Assembly (NCBI GenBank): GCA_945913015.1
Contig: CAMECH010000002.1
Span: 1-64,000, forward strand
DNA from: an uncultured Bacteroides sp.
GTDB lineage: Bacteria > Bacillota > Clostridia > Lachnospirales > Lachnospiraceae
Direction of reading: 5' to 3'
Length of the DNA stretch: 64,000 bases
A model generated the notes under the pieces. The model did not search any database and was not told the DNA's origin. It was given only the letters and a program-made list of their open reading frames with translations. Of the stretch, positions 51,911 through 62,470 are shown one piece after another. A program made the position numbers and the translations under genes. Every line of letters starts with the position of its first letter. The first letter of the stretch is position 1.

Positions 51911-52318
51911 TTAAGATGTTAATTTAGGAACTCTTTTTCCGCCCGAATGGATTGCATCTGCCGGACAGACAAGTTTACAAAGGTGACAGCCCACACACCT
52001 CTTTGGATTGAGTATCGGTTTTCTGTCCTTATCCTGCACAAGTGCCTGATGTCCTCCATCACGGCAGGAAATAACACATCTTCCGCACCTTATGCATTTA
52101 CTCCTGACAAACTTAGGATAAATAATCGTATCACGTTCGAGTTCCTCTGTATCACATACCGAATCGAGCCCGATTCCGACCAGTTCATTCACATTATTAA
52201 AGCCTTTTTCATTCAGATATCCCAGAAGTCCGTCAATCAAATCATCAATAATCCGATAGCCGTACTGCATTACCGCAGTAGTTACCTGAACACTTCCTCC
52301 TCTCAGCATATATCCCAT
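51911..52318 (-). pseudogene. preA: Truncated PreA-type dihydropyrimidine dehydrogenase (C-terminal ferredoxin part)
   Basis: The 135-codon frame matches only the end of PreA: GGSVQVTTAVMQYGYRIIDD (last part of the FMN barrel) and then two 4Fe-4S clusters, KCIRCGRCVISC and RCVGCHLCKLVCP. A full PreA is over 400 residues; about 300 residues of N-terminal FMN-binding barrel are missing. The frame begins 15 bases after the stop of the ABC permease, so the front of the gene was probably lost in a rearrangement that brought the transporter here. The remaining piece could still make a small ferredoxin-like protein, but no proper ribosome site is seen. Confidence 0.75.
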
Positions 52319-52332
52319 ATAATCTTACTTTA

Positions 52333-55300
52333 TCATTCTCTGTTTCTTAATACTTCTGCAGGCGTTATATGGTTCAGACGCCATACAAGTATGCTGTTAA
52401 TCACACAATAAGCTGCCATTATAGCGACAAAAACCGTCAGATACTGCAGCCATGTAAATTTAAGATTTATGCCACATGCTGAACTGGCAACCATCCACGG
52501 GTATATCCTGTCAATCAGGATTTTTGACACCAGTATTCCTAGTGCAGCCCCTATAGCTACCATCACAGTATTACCCCTGAGATACATTTTTCGTATTTCA
52601 CCTCTGGTAAATCCAAATATTTTAACAAGCGAAACACCTAAAGAAGCATGGTCAATCATAACATTGAGCATAAGCATCAGCACACTGCAGATAATAACTA
52701 TCGAAGTTGTAACAATCATAACAATAGTCGGTGACATAATATTTTTAATCATATAAACCGCACTGTAAATGTCTTCTCTGGTTGTAACGGAATAAAGTCG
52801 TCCCTCATCAATGTCAAGCTCCTCATCAGAAAGTACCACGTTATAGTAGCTTTTATCCTTTCCGAACAGCTCCCGCATGCTGTCAATGTCCATAAACGCG
52901 GATAATCCTACTGAATAATCCGATATTCCTTTCACCGTGAAAGCATAGTCTATATCTTCGGCACTATCGGTAAGAACTATCTTATCTCCTACAGACAATT
53001 CATACTTCTGCGCTGTTGATTTACCGAGTATTATGCTGTTTTTGCCCTTAACCGGCTCTGTATTGAAATATTTGTTGTCGTTATCAATTCCATACACAGT
53101 GACATCAAGGCTGCTTCCCTTACAATCCCTTGTAAGCATTTTTGAATAACATGCTTCACCGCCGTCCGGCACGTTTTTCGGCGGATATTTAAGCGTATAC
53201 ATATATTCATATTTTGCCGTTCTCTTAACGTCATTTATCAGATTATCACACATTGCATTCGTATTAAGTCCAATCATGAGTATCGAGAGTGCTATTACCA
53301 TTCCCAGCGTAACCGTGATTCCCGTTCTGGCCTCCCTGATCATCTGACGAATCTGGAACTTTGTCATAAATTTCAGCTTTCCAAGGCTGATATTTTTAAT
53401 TCTTCCCACCTTTTGTTCATTTCTGATTAATGACAGTGCAGTCTGTGACAGCTTATTATTAATCGCAAGCACGTTAACAAGTACGCAGATTAATGCCGGC
53501 ATAATCACTGAATAGAAAATCAGGTATGGCGGATAAACCGTCTCAAATTCAGGAATAGAGTAATGCCTGTATGCCGTTGCCGTCTGTGTGCTGACTGCAA
53601 AATCAGTAAATCCTATGACTGTTCCTATAAGACTTCCTGTAAATGTGACAAGCGTAGGAAGTGCTATATAATGCATAATCAGATCTCTCTTTTTTGCTCC
53701 CAGCGCATACATAGTGCCGATTACACTGCTTTCTTTCTGAACCTGATGTACCACAAATACCGAAATCACATATGTAAACAGTATAATAACCGCAACTCCG
53801 GATATAAGTCCTGACTGCTTGTAAAGATTCATCGTGCTTGCCGCATTAAGAATTCGTGAGTTCTCATCGGCTTTTATGAACTCAATAAGATTAACCATCT
53901 CCAGTTTAAAATAATCATCAAGCATCCTGTCGGATTCACTTTTAAATCTGGTTACGGCATCAACGAACTCACGCACTCCTGTATATGCCTCTCCGACAGC
54001 CGACGTATACTCATTTACTCCATCATAAAATTGCTTCAGACCGTCAATCTGTGTTTTAAGCTCTTTAAGCTCATCATCACCGAGTGTTTCTGCCAGTTCA
54101 TCAAGTTCCTGTGCATAGTTTTCGATTGTGAGCTGATTGGAGTACCCCACTTTTTCAAGATTAATTTGAATCTGTTCCAGATATGTATCCAGCATCTTAT
54201 TGGTACCCTCAGTCAACGCCTCGCTGTTGCTGCTTAACTGCAAAAGTCCCAATTCCAGCTGGTTCATTCCAAGCAAAAGCTGTACGCTTTCGATTCTGAA
54301 CTTTACCATTCCTGAATACAGCTCTCCTACGCCATCTGTATATTTATCACAGCCCATATAATATTTATCGAGATTAATGAGAGCATCCTTCTGGTCCTCA
54401 AGGAGCTCAATAAGTCTGTCAATAATATTACAGTATATCTGTTCTACATCACTGAGTTCGCCTCTGGTTCCTACTTCACCGGAACCTGCCAGTATTTCCG
54501 ACTTGTAATCCTTAAGACGTTTTATCAGGTCATCAATAACCCTGTCATAATTATCAGCAGTAATTGCGTCGGGATAATCTATTTTATCGAGAATTGACTG
54601 TATCTGTCTTAAATATGCCTTAAAAATCAATTCAGCTCCGTCAGAGATTTTACCACCTTCACTGTCAAGCTTCTGCAGCCCTTCCAGAAGCTGGTCAAAT
54701 GCGGCATAAAACTCTAACATTCCCTGTGTAATAGCATGTGAACCGTTATATGCGCTTTCAACTCCCGAAGTATATTCCTGTATACCTTTATTAAATTGGT
54801 CAAGTGAGTCGAGTGTGTCTTTTACATCAGACAATTCTCCCTGCTTGTACTGAATAAAATCACCGCTTAATGAATTGAGTATTTCCTCATAGTTATCAGC
54901 GGTAAGCTTTGCTGATATTCCAATCTGATTCAGCTCTTCTTCAGCTCTATCAAGATATGCCTCAAAAACCTTACCTGATGCATCCGTTAATAAAGACTTA
55001 TTATCATCAAGCTCACTCATTCCATCACTGAGCAATGCGGTTGCTTCATAAAGCCTGTTTATTTCTGATTTGAAATCATCTTTGCTTTTCATTGCTTCAT
55101 TGACAATTTCATTAAAATATACATTATCAAAATCACGATAATCAAATGTAAGCTTTTTTATTCTGTCTTTGAGCTCATCATGTGTAAGCACCCCGTTAAG
55201 TCTGTAGGCATAGCATAAATCCTCTGTTTTCTGCCCCGGCTCTCTCCTTATCTGCTCATACTGTTCAGGAGTAACAAATGCAAGTCCGAACACTTTGCTG

Positions 55301-55820
55301 TCTGATACCGGATCCCACATTTTATCAACAGGTTCATCATAGTCAGGAACGCTTCCTATTCCGGTTACAATATATGACTTTTCCCCGATTTCAATTGTAT
55401 CGCCGGTCACAATTCCATTTTCTTCGCAGTACCGCTTTTCAAGCACCACTTCATTCTCATTTTCGGCAAGCTTTCCTGTATCAACATCAATCAGATTAAT
55501 GCTTTTACGATTCTGCATTACCCTCAGCACTGAACCATCTTTTAATTTCACATCAAGTGAAAACATCTTTTCTATTATAACGCCTGTATCTGCGATGTTT
55601 TTCTCCTGCTCATCGGTAAGCGGAATAAAAACCGAAAACTGTCCGTCTTCAACTTTATTTTTTTCTGCTTTTTATAACTGCCCTGTATGACTGTCTCGGC
55701 TGCGGCAACAAGTGAAACCACAAGAAACATCCCCAGATAGGCAAGCAGAATCAGTGCCATATATCGCGGAAAATTTTTCTTAAATTCTCTCGGCAGACGC
55801 CTGCAAAGCACTCTATTCAT
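52333..55820 (-). pseudogene. FtsX-family ABC transporter permease, frameshifted near its start
   Basis: The first 81 codons (start 55820, overlapping the ATPase stop) encode the N-terminal membrane helix (MALILLAYLGMFLVVSLVAA), then run out of frame after ETVIQGSYKK. In the next frame AEKNKVEDGQFSVFIPLTDE continues without a stop into the 1077-residue main frame. One extra A in the run at 55669-55673 (or 55658-55664) would restore a protein of about 1160 residues. It carries a large extracellular region with long coiled coils (about 170-600) and two sets of FtsX-type helices (SGVAVIILFTYVISVFVVHQ; MIVTTSIVIICSVLMLMLNV). Substrate unknown. Large permeases of this kind are MacB-like export or mechanotransmission proteins. 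Confidence 0.8.
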
Positions 55821-56520
55821 TACAAATCCTCCAGTTCTGCAGCTGCCACCCTGTTCTCGTTAACATAATCCTTTGCAACTACGCCGTCTTTCATAATGAT
55901 AACCTTGTGTACCATATATTTTATCGCATTATTGTGGGTGACAATAAGCATTGTTGTTCCATAGATACGGTTGATTTTCTCCAGTAATATCAGAATGTCT
56001 TTTGATGTCTTGGAGTCAAGTGCACCTGTCGGTTCATCACAGAGAAGAAGCTTGGGATTTTTAATCAGCGCACGTGCAATTGCACATCTTTGCTGCTGTC
56101 CGCCCGATAACTGAGACGGATATTTATTCTGCTGTTCGGTAAGCCCCAGTGTTTCCATCAATTCATCAATATCAAGAGGCTGCTTTGACAAATATTCACA
56201 TAACTGAATATTTTCTCTTATTGTCAGATTCGGAACCAGATTATAAAACTGGAAAATAAACCCCAGATGTTCTCTGCGGTAGTTGGCAAGTTCACTCTGT
56301 CTAAGGCCCGCAATCTCCTGTCCGTCCACTTTAACTGAGCCTGAATCAATAGTATCAAGTCCTCCTATACAGTTAAGCAGCGTAGATTTGCCACAGCCGC
56401 TGAAGCCCTGAATAACACACATCTGTCCCTGCTGGACCCCTGTGTTCACCCTTTTAACACCTGTATGTAACTTGCGTCTTTACCGTAACTCTTTTTCAAA
56501 TCATTTATTTCCAAATACAT
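55820..56520 (-). pseudogene. ABC transporter ATPase, frameshifted near its start
   Basis: From ATG 56520 (GGAGG upstream) the frame reads MYLEINDLKKSYGKDASYIQ VLKG and then stops. The adjacent frame continues VNTGVQQGQMCVIQGFSGCG with Walker A GFSGCGKSTLLN, then signature LSGGQQQRCAIARAL, Walker B LLLCDEPTGALD and His switch VTHN. Adding one G to the GGG at 56449-56451 would give the expected LKGVN junction. It is a LolD/MacB-type ATPase partner for the downstream permease, whose start overlaps its stop. As sequenced, the protein would lack its normal N-terminus. Confidence 0.8.
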
Positions 56521-56602
56521 ACCATCACTCCTCCAAAAATATATTAAAATAATACCATTCAATGGACATCAAAAGGACACTGTTATATCTGATATTATTT
56601 TT

Positions 56603-57505
56603 CTATTGCAGATATTTTTTTGCATACTCATAAAGCTTTTCATATGATAACTCCAGACTGTCTTCATCCAGCAGAAGGTCATGTCCTGATTTCGGAAAAT
56701 CTATAAAACAGTTATCAATCCCACGTTCATCCAAAGCCTTTTTCAGGTTCACTGCGGTACTGTAGCTTACATAAGTATCAATACTGCTGTGACATATTAT
56801 CGTTGGAACGGCTCTGTCGGCATATGTAATCGGAGATGCCGCTGCGAGATAATCTTTTGCATCAGATAAGTTTTCTGCCGTAAAACCATACCCACACAGG
56901 TTAGAAACAACACCGGTCATCGGACGTTTCAGAATATCATCAAGAGGATTGTCTATATAAAGACTGCTGTCCGTAATGTCAGCAATACCGCTGTATGCAG
57001 TTACACAGGTCACTTTAATGTCTGCCGCTTCAGCTCTTGTGTACGCATACATTTCTGCCAGATGTCCTCCCGAAGACCAGCCGATAAGCATAGCCCTGCC
57101 TGCTGATATACCATTTTGTGCAGCAGCACCTTTTATATAGTTAAGCGAAGACTCTATGTCATCCAGCATATCCTTCAGGGAAATGTCTCCGGACGCCAGC
57201 CTGTAATTCATCGTTGCAATAATATATCCCGAATCACTGTATTTATTGATAAATGCTTCCGTGTATCCGTTATTCTTGTCTCCCTCAACCCACGCACCTC
57301 CGTGAATAAGCAGCATCACACCTCCGTTAGCCCTATCCTTATGCGGCATTACAATATCCATCACCTGTTTTTCGTCCTTGCCATAATGAATGTCAGAATA
57401 AATCGTATTCTCTCCGCTTTCCCTGCCGGGTTCCTTCCTCTGTCTGAACTCAGCAAGAGTTATCACCAGTATTGCAGCAAGTATTAATACAAAAAATCTT
57501 TTCAT
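56603..57505 (-). CDS. Secreted or anchored alpha/beta hydrolase (esterase)
   Basis: A 300-residue protein with an N-terminal hydrophobic signal/anchor (MKRFFVLILAAILVITLAEF). The hydrolase core has the oxyanion motif MLLIHGGAWVEGDK, nucleophile elbow LIGWSSGGHLAEMYAY, acid region CHSSIDTYVSY and catalytic His in FPKSGHDLLLDED. It resembles the carboxylesterase/BD-FAE group acting on acetylated or feruloylated polysaccharides, but substrate cannot be read. The start at 57505 has AAAGGAG upstream; the frame extends further without a site. It lies between the ABC transporter and the hybrid kinase. Confidence 0.85.
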   Translation of the reverse strand: MKRFFVLILAAILVITLAEFRQRKEPGRESGENTIYSDIHYGKDEKQVMDIVMPHKDRANGGVMLLIHGGAWVEGDKNNGYTEAFINKYSDSGYIIATMNYRLASGDISLKDMLDDIESSLNYIKGAAAQNGISAGRAMLIGWSSGGHLAEMYAYTRAEAADIKVTCVTAYSGIADITDSSLYIDNPLDDILKRPMTGVVSNLCGYGFTAENLSDAKDYLAAASPITYADRAVPTIICHSSIDTYVSYSTAVNLKKALDERGIDNCFIDFPKSGHDLLLDEDSLELSYEKLYEYAKKYLQ

Positions 57506-57591
57506 GCTTCTTCTCCTTTTTGCAGTGTTATATTTTACATCATATATTACAGATTTTAATTCAGCCGGATGGCTTTCAAACAGCAAAAATA

Positions 57592-57623
57592 GCAGCGTGT
57601 ATGTATCTCTACATATGCGCTGC
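57592..57623 (-). terminator. Terminator after the 57.6-60.4 kb hybrid kinase
   Basis: GCAGCGTGTATGT and ACATATGCGCTGC form a stem with a small loop, followed on the minus strand by TATTTTTGC. Confidence 0.75.
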
Positions 57624-57634
57624 CATACCATAAG

Positions 57635-60394
57635 TCATTTCAGAATGCCTTTCAGTTTATCTGTCAAATTTAAATATTTTTGCATTACAGCCCTATGGTT
57701 AGACATAATGTAGTCCTCATCTTTGTCCATAGCAGCCATTTCCAATGCTTTTGCCTCCTCCGACAGAGAAACTGCACCTATTGTCAATGAAGTGCTTTTT
57801 AATGCATGTACTAAAGTTTTGTAATTGTTCCAGTCTTTTTCATTAAAGAATTGTTCAATTTTGTCTTCTTTATCCGCAAGCATATATTCTCTCAGCACTT
57901 CCTCATAGAAATCCCTGTCCATGCAGTAACCAAGACCTGTGTTGACATCCAGTTCCGGTATTGAGGCCAGGCGCTGCATGACATCTGCATTTTCGTCATT
58001 CTGCATTTCATCTGTATTTTCGTTGTCAGGAATTTCATCTTGACTTATTAATTTTTCACCCAGATACTTTACAAGAATCTCCTGTAAATCTGCCTCCTTG
58101 AAAGGCTTTGTGAGGTAGTCTGTAAATCCTGCCTTCATATACTCTTCCCTTGCTCCTCTGGTAGCATTGGCAGTCAGCATAACAACAGGCGTATCCTTAT
58201 TCTGATTGGAGTCAAGACACTTCATCTGCTGCAGTGTTTCGATACCATCCATTTCCGGCATCATGTGATCCAGGAAAATCAAGTCATATTTCCTGGTTTT
58301 TACATAATCCAGACATGCCTTACCGCTTTCCGCAGTATCAACCTGTATACATGTTTTTTTCAGAAGTCCTGCTATTACTTTGAGGTTTATCTCTACATCA
58401 TCCACAGCCAGAATGTGTGCATCCGGTGCAACAACAGAAATCCCCTGTGACTCTGAATTATCAACAAACAACTGATATCTCTTTTCAAAGTCCCCGATTG
58501 GTTCCTGATTGATTACCTTTTGCGGTATCTTAGCCTTAAAGCATGAACCTTTTCCATAAGTACTTTCCGCACTAATCTCTCCGCCCATCATCTGTACCAG
58601 ATTCTTTGTGAGATTTAATCCCAGACCTGTTCCCTCAATATTGCGGTTACGTTTCTCCTCAAGTCTTGTAAATGAGTTGAACAGCTTTTTCAAATCTTCC
58701 TCTTTGATACCGATACCGGTGTCTTCCACCTCAACCTTCAGCATAACTTGGTTTTCCGGCATTTCTTCACAGCTTATGGAAAGTGTAATTGTTCCTTCTT
58801 TCGTATATTTTACAGCATTTGAAAGCAGATTATTGATAATCTGCCTGATTCGTACGTCATCACCATACAGGCAGGACGGTATATCAGGGTCAATCATCAT
58901 CCTGAAGGAAAGTCCTTTACTCTCCGCCCTGACTTTTGCTATATTGCAGCAATCGTTAATCACAGAACATAACTCGTACTCTACCGGCAGTATTTCAAGC
59001 TTTCCTGCTTCAATCTTTGATATATCCAGTATATCATTGATGATGGAAAGCAGGGATTGCCCTGCACTCTGTATATTTAAGGCATATTCTTTCAAATTAT
59101 CATCCTTGCACTCCTCTAAAAGAATGGCATCCATTCCAAGGATTCCGTTAAGCGGCGTGCGAATCTCATGTGACATATTGGCAAGAAACCGGCTTTTTGC
59201 CACATTTGCAGCAATGGCATCATTTTTTGCCTTCTCTACAAATTTCACATGTTCCTGCATCATCTGACGCATGTAGATAATCAGTGTACAGATTGCAAAA
59301 ATGCACACACCATATCTGCTTGCCTTTCCCAAATCGCCTACCTTTATGGTATAGGTCCTGATGATATCGATAAATGCACCAACCATCATGCTGCTGATTC
59401 CCACGAAATTCAGGCTTGTCTCAATACTTCTGTTCACTTTTGCATTCTTTCCCAGAGCAATCATATTAATAAAAATAATCACTACAATAATTCCGTGAGA
59501 AACAGATGACATTTCTATGAAATCAACGCAGCCGGCAATCTGGAGAGGCAACTGTACTGCAATATTTAATACAGAAGCCACCATCACCATCAATATGGCC
59601 TTTCTGCTTTCCGGTATTGACTCATACCAATATACTTCCATAAACAGAGGCGCTGTCATCAGAATTATAAATATCAGGTTGGAGTACAATGTCTGATTTC
59701 CGTAAAATACCTCCGGCACCTTTGTCTCTATCAGATAGTATACACTCATGAGCATCAGATAGATGCCCAGATAATCCACTCCGCCGATTTCCTTGCGTGA
59801 CATTCTCTGCACAATAGCCAGCATTATAAACACTACGGCAATAATCATGATAATCATGGTCAAAATGATATCAACAGCTTTTTGTTTTATGAAATTAAGA
59901 ATTGCCACATCTCTTTTGGCAACGGATATTTCTGTAATGTAAGCTGCATAGTTTGAATAAGGGGAACACATCTCAATCTGAATCTCCCCCGTCTCACAAT
60001 CATTTGGTATATCGGCAAATACCATTACGCTTCCGGGAGTCCGTCCAAACAGTTTCTTATCGTTTAATCCAAAGGTATATATCTCCTCCCCGTCGACCGT
60101 AATTTTCAATGTTTTGTCAGCAGACAGAAAAGTCAGAGTCTGTCCCCAATATTCTTTTGGAATGGTATTTTTAATGATAATCTTTTCATTCGGGCCGCAT
60201 GTACCGTTGTAAGGCAGCTTCTGCAAATCTGTCTGAACGCCGTCCTCTCCGATAAGCACCCAGCCTGTATTAAACATCTGCATTTTGCCTTTTGCCAGAG
60301 TCACGTCATCAACCCTGGATGTTTTCAGCACAACTGCTATCACTGCCAACTGTATTAAAAACACAACCCATATGAGCTTATCATATTTCTTCAT
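57635..60394 (-). CDS. Membrane hybrid histidine kinase with 7TM sensor, receiver and HPT
   Basis: A 919-residue protein: signal-anchor helix, extracellular beta-rich domain of about 140 residues ([20 protein letters not shown]), about seven membrane helices (about 175-385; 7TMR-DISM-like layout), HisKA ([18 protein letters not shown]), HATPase ([10 protein letters not shown]), receiver ([13 protein letters not shown]) and HPT ([14 protein letters not shown]). Unlike the PocR kinase it ends after HPT with no extra tail. It is 46 bases downstream of the HD-GYP-REC gene on the same strand, and the two probably belong to one phosphorelay-to-c-di-GMP circuit. Confidence 0.9.
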   Translation of the reverse strand: MKKYDKLIWVVFLIQLAVIAVVLKTSRVDDVTLAKGKMQMFNTGWVLIGEDGVQTDLQKLPYNGTCGPNEKIIIKNTIPKEYWGQTLTFLSADKTLKITVDGEEIYTFGLNDKKLFGRTPGSVMVFADIPNDCETGEIQIEMCSPYSNYAAYITEISVAKRDVAILNFIKQKAVDIILTMIIMIIAVVFIMLAIVQRMSRKEIGGVDYLGIYLMLMSVYYLIETKVPEVFYGNQTLYSNLIFIILMTAPLFMEVYWYESIPESRKAILMVMVASVLNIAVQLPLQIAGCVDFIEMSSVSHGIIVVIIFINMIALGKNAKVNRSIETSLNFVGISSMMVGAFIDIIRTYTIKVGDLGKASRYGVCIFAICTLIIYMRQMMQEHVKFVEKAKNDAIAANVAKSRFLANMSHEIRTPLNGILGMDAILLEECKDDNLKEYALNIQSAGQSLLSIINDILDISKIEAGKLEILPVEYELCSVINDCCNIAKVRAESKGLSFRMMIDPDIPSCLYGDDVRIRQIINNLLSNAVKYTKEGTITLSISCEEMPENQVMLKVEVEDTGIGIKEEDLKKLFNSFTRLEEKRNRNIEGTGLGLNLTKNLVQMMGGEISAESTYGKGSCFKAKIPQKVINQEPIGDFEKRYQLFVDNSESQGISVVAPDAHILAVDDVEINLKVIAGLLKKTCIQVDTAESGKACLDYVKTRKYDLIFLDHMMPEMDGIETLQQMKCLDSNQNKDTPVVMLTANATRGAREEYMKAGFTDYLTKPFKEADLQEILVKYLGEKLISQDEIPDNENTDEMQNDENADVMQRLASIPELDVNTGLGYCMDRDFYEEVLREYMLADKEDKIEQFFNEKDWNNYKTLVHALKSTSLTIGAVSLSEEAKALEMAAMDKDEDYIMSNHRAVMQKYLNLTDKLKGILK

Positions 60395-60440
60395 AGTACC
60401 TCATTTCTAAGAGACCTGTTCAGTAAGAGATGCAAAAAGC

Positions 60441-62360
60441 TTACATACATCCCCAGCTGTTAATGATACCATGCACTGTCTCCCTTACTACAAATGCATG
60501 TAACGGTTTTGTTAAATAATCATCAATGCCAAGTTCACTTATTTTCTGTATCGTTTCTATACCCTTGTCCGCTGTGACCATCACAACAGGTATTGAATAT
60601 TTTTCCCTGATTTTCTTATAAAGGTCAAAGCCATCCGTATCAGGCATATTTAAATCCAGAAGAATCAAATGAATGCTCTCTTCCTCTAATATACGGAAGG
60701 TTTCATCCTTGTTCATTGCTCCTATGACCTTGAAATCCTCCACATCTTTCATGATATGTTCTACCATCCTGATATTTATAATCTCATCATCAACTACCAG
60801 AATGTTCTTGATGCTTCTTTTTGACTGACACATAGAATAAGCACTATCCTCATCAATCATTTCAAGCATTATATCTGCTATTTCTGCATCAAACTGATGT
60901 CCGCGTCCCTTTTCTATCTCGGAACGGACAACCTCCTGAGGCAGTGCATTACGGTAACTGCGGTTGCTTGCCATTGCATCATACGCATCTGCGACACCGA
61001 TAATTCTGGCAATCTCAGGTATATTCTCGCCTTCCAGTCCGTTAGGATATCCCTTGCCGTCATACCGCTCATGATGATACTTTGCACCATATGCAATTCT
61101 TACATCTTCATGAATATCTTTTAATATATGATATCCGCTGACCGGATGAATCCTTATCTGGTTAAACTCATCCTCCGTCAGCTTGCCCGGCTTATTGATT
61201 ATTTCCTCTGGAACCCTTATTTTACCTACATCATGAAGAAGACCTGCATAGTAAATAACCTTTTGTTCTTCTTCTGACTTTCCCATTCTCTTTGCAATAG
61301 CAAGCGCATAGTCGGCAACTCTTTGAGAATGTCCGCTTGTATAGCGGTCTTTTGCATCAATCGTATATGCAAGCGCACGAATAATATTGGTATTCATGCG
61401 GTTTAACTGTTCTTTACTCTCATACTCTTTACGCTGGTATTTATCGATTTTTTTGGCAGAAATCGCACAAAACACAACAATAATTAAAAATACTGTCACA
61501 GATATCAGAATTCCTATCAGCATTTGTACTCTAAGTTCATGAAACAGCTTGGTGTTACTGACAACCATTACCACATGCCAGTCATTCATTACCTGATTTG
61601 AGAATATGGTACAGTTTTCCCTGCCTATTTTCATCTCAAAGCTTTCACGCTTATTATCAATTATCTGGTGCAGCATCTCCTTTTGTTCTTCATCTTCAGG
61701 ATAAACCTTGCCCTTTTCTGATATATCAAAATGAGCAATTATTAATCCAGTATTATCCATGATAAAGCCATAGCCCATATCGTTCATTGTCATGCCTTCC
61801 GTTATTGTCTGCACCTCATTCAGGGCTACATCCAATGACACAACACTTTCACCATCAGAAAGAAGCTGACTTACGGAAAACATAACGGTATTTGTCTGGG
61901 CATCCAGATACGGCGGAACAATTGTAGCCTTTCCTCCTGCTTTTTTTGCCTCAATATACCAGTCTCTCTGCGTTGGAATATAATCTTTTGGCGGAACCCA
62001 TCCGATTCCATCGAGATACTCTCCGTTAATGTATCCATAGATTCCGGTAAAATTCTCATCAATCTGCTCTGTCTCATGTTTTGCTTCGGCAGTCAGATAC
62101 TTAAGAATCTCATCAGAAGATGCACCATTTTCCATCATGTAATTAACGGTATCCGCCGTAACCCACAATACATCCATACTTTTGTTAAGATAATTCTCAA
62201 TCATTGCGGCTTCGCTCTTCATGTTGCTGACGCCAAGCTCCTCAATATTGCGTACAGAACTGTAATAAAATGATGAAAAAATATAGGTTAACATGGAAAC
62301 CAACAGGCAAAATACCAATATAATTGTTATTAAGAATTGTTTTGAAATCGTGTTTTTCAT
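60441..62360 (-). CDS. Cache-HD-GYP-REC c-di-GMP phosphodiesterase
   Basis: A 639-residue protein: transmembrane helix, extracellular double-Cache sensor (about 35-280, GWVPPKDYIPTQRDWYIEAK), second helix (about 285-308), HD-GYP with AGLLHDVGKIRVPEEII and KYHHERYDGKGYPNGLEGE (intact GYP), then a C-terminal receiver (ILVVDDEIINIRMV, ILLDLNMPDTDGFDL, DYLTKPLH). Having both an external sensor and a receiver, it can take two inputs. The likely phosphate source is one of the neighbouring hybrid kinases. HD-GYP domains hydrolyse c-di-GMP. Confidence 0.92.
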   Translation of the reverse strand: MKNTISKQFLITIILVFCLLVSMLTYIFSSFYYSSVRNIEELGVSNMKSEAAMIENYLNKSMDVLWVTADTVNYMMENGASSDEILKYLTAEAKHETEQIDENFTGIYGYINGEYLDGIGWVPPKDYIPTQRDWYIEAKKAGGKATIVPPYLDAQTNTVMFSVSQLLSDGESVVSLDVALNEVQTITEGMTMNDMGYGFIMDNTGLIIAHFDISEKGKVYPEDEEQKEMLHQIIDNKRESFEMKIGRENCTIFSNQVMNDWHVVMVVSNTKLFHELRVQMLIGILISVTVFLIIVVFCAISAKKIDKYQRKEYESKEQLNRMNTNIIRALAYTIDAKDRYTSGHSQRVADYALAIAKRMGKSEEEQKVIYYAGLLHDVGKIRVPEEIINKPGKLTEDEFNQIRIHPVSGYHILKDIHEDVRIAYGAKYHHERYDGKGYPNGLEGENIPEIARIIGVADAYDAMASNRSYRNALPQEVVRSEIEKGRGHQFDAEIADIMLEMIDEDSAYSMCQSKRSIKNILVVDDEIINIRMVEHIMKDVEDFKVIGAMNKDETFRILEEESIHLILLDLNMPDTDGFDLYKKIREKYSIPVVMVTADKGIETIQKISELGIDDYLTKPLHAFVVRETVHGIINSWGCM

Positions 62361-62470
62361 TCCGTTTATTATCCCTTATTAAGTATTTTTACTTTCCTAA
62401 CTGTTGCCTTATATGACCCCATTATATCATTGTGATGATTTTTAATAAATATCTTTTTTATTTAAATGTA

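Noticed and set aside
55575-55820. Programmed frameshift in the ABC permease
   Set aside because: A-runs exist but no canonical slippery heptamer plus stimulatory structure is evident, and the partner ATPase and a nearby kinase show the same kind of one-base loss, so decay or sequence error is more likely.
58608-59267. 219-codon plus-strand open frame
   Set aside because: Antisense shadow of a hybrid kinase gene with strong domain motifs on the minus strand.
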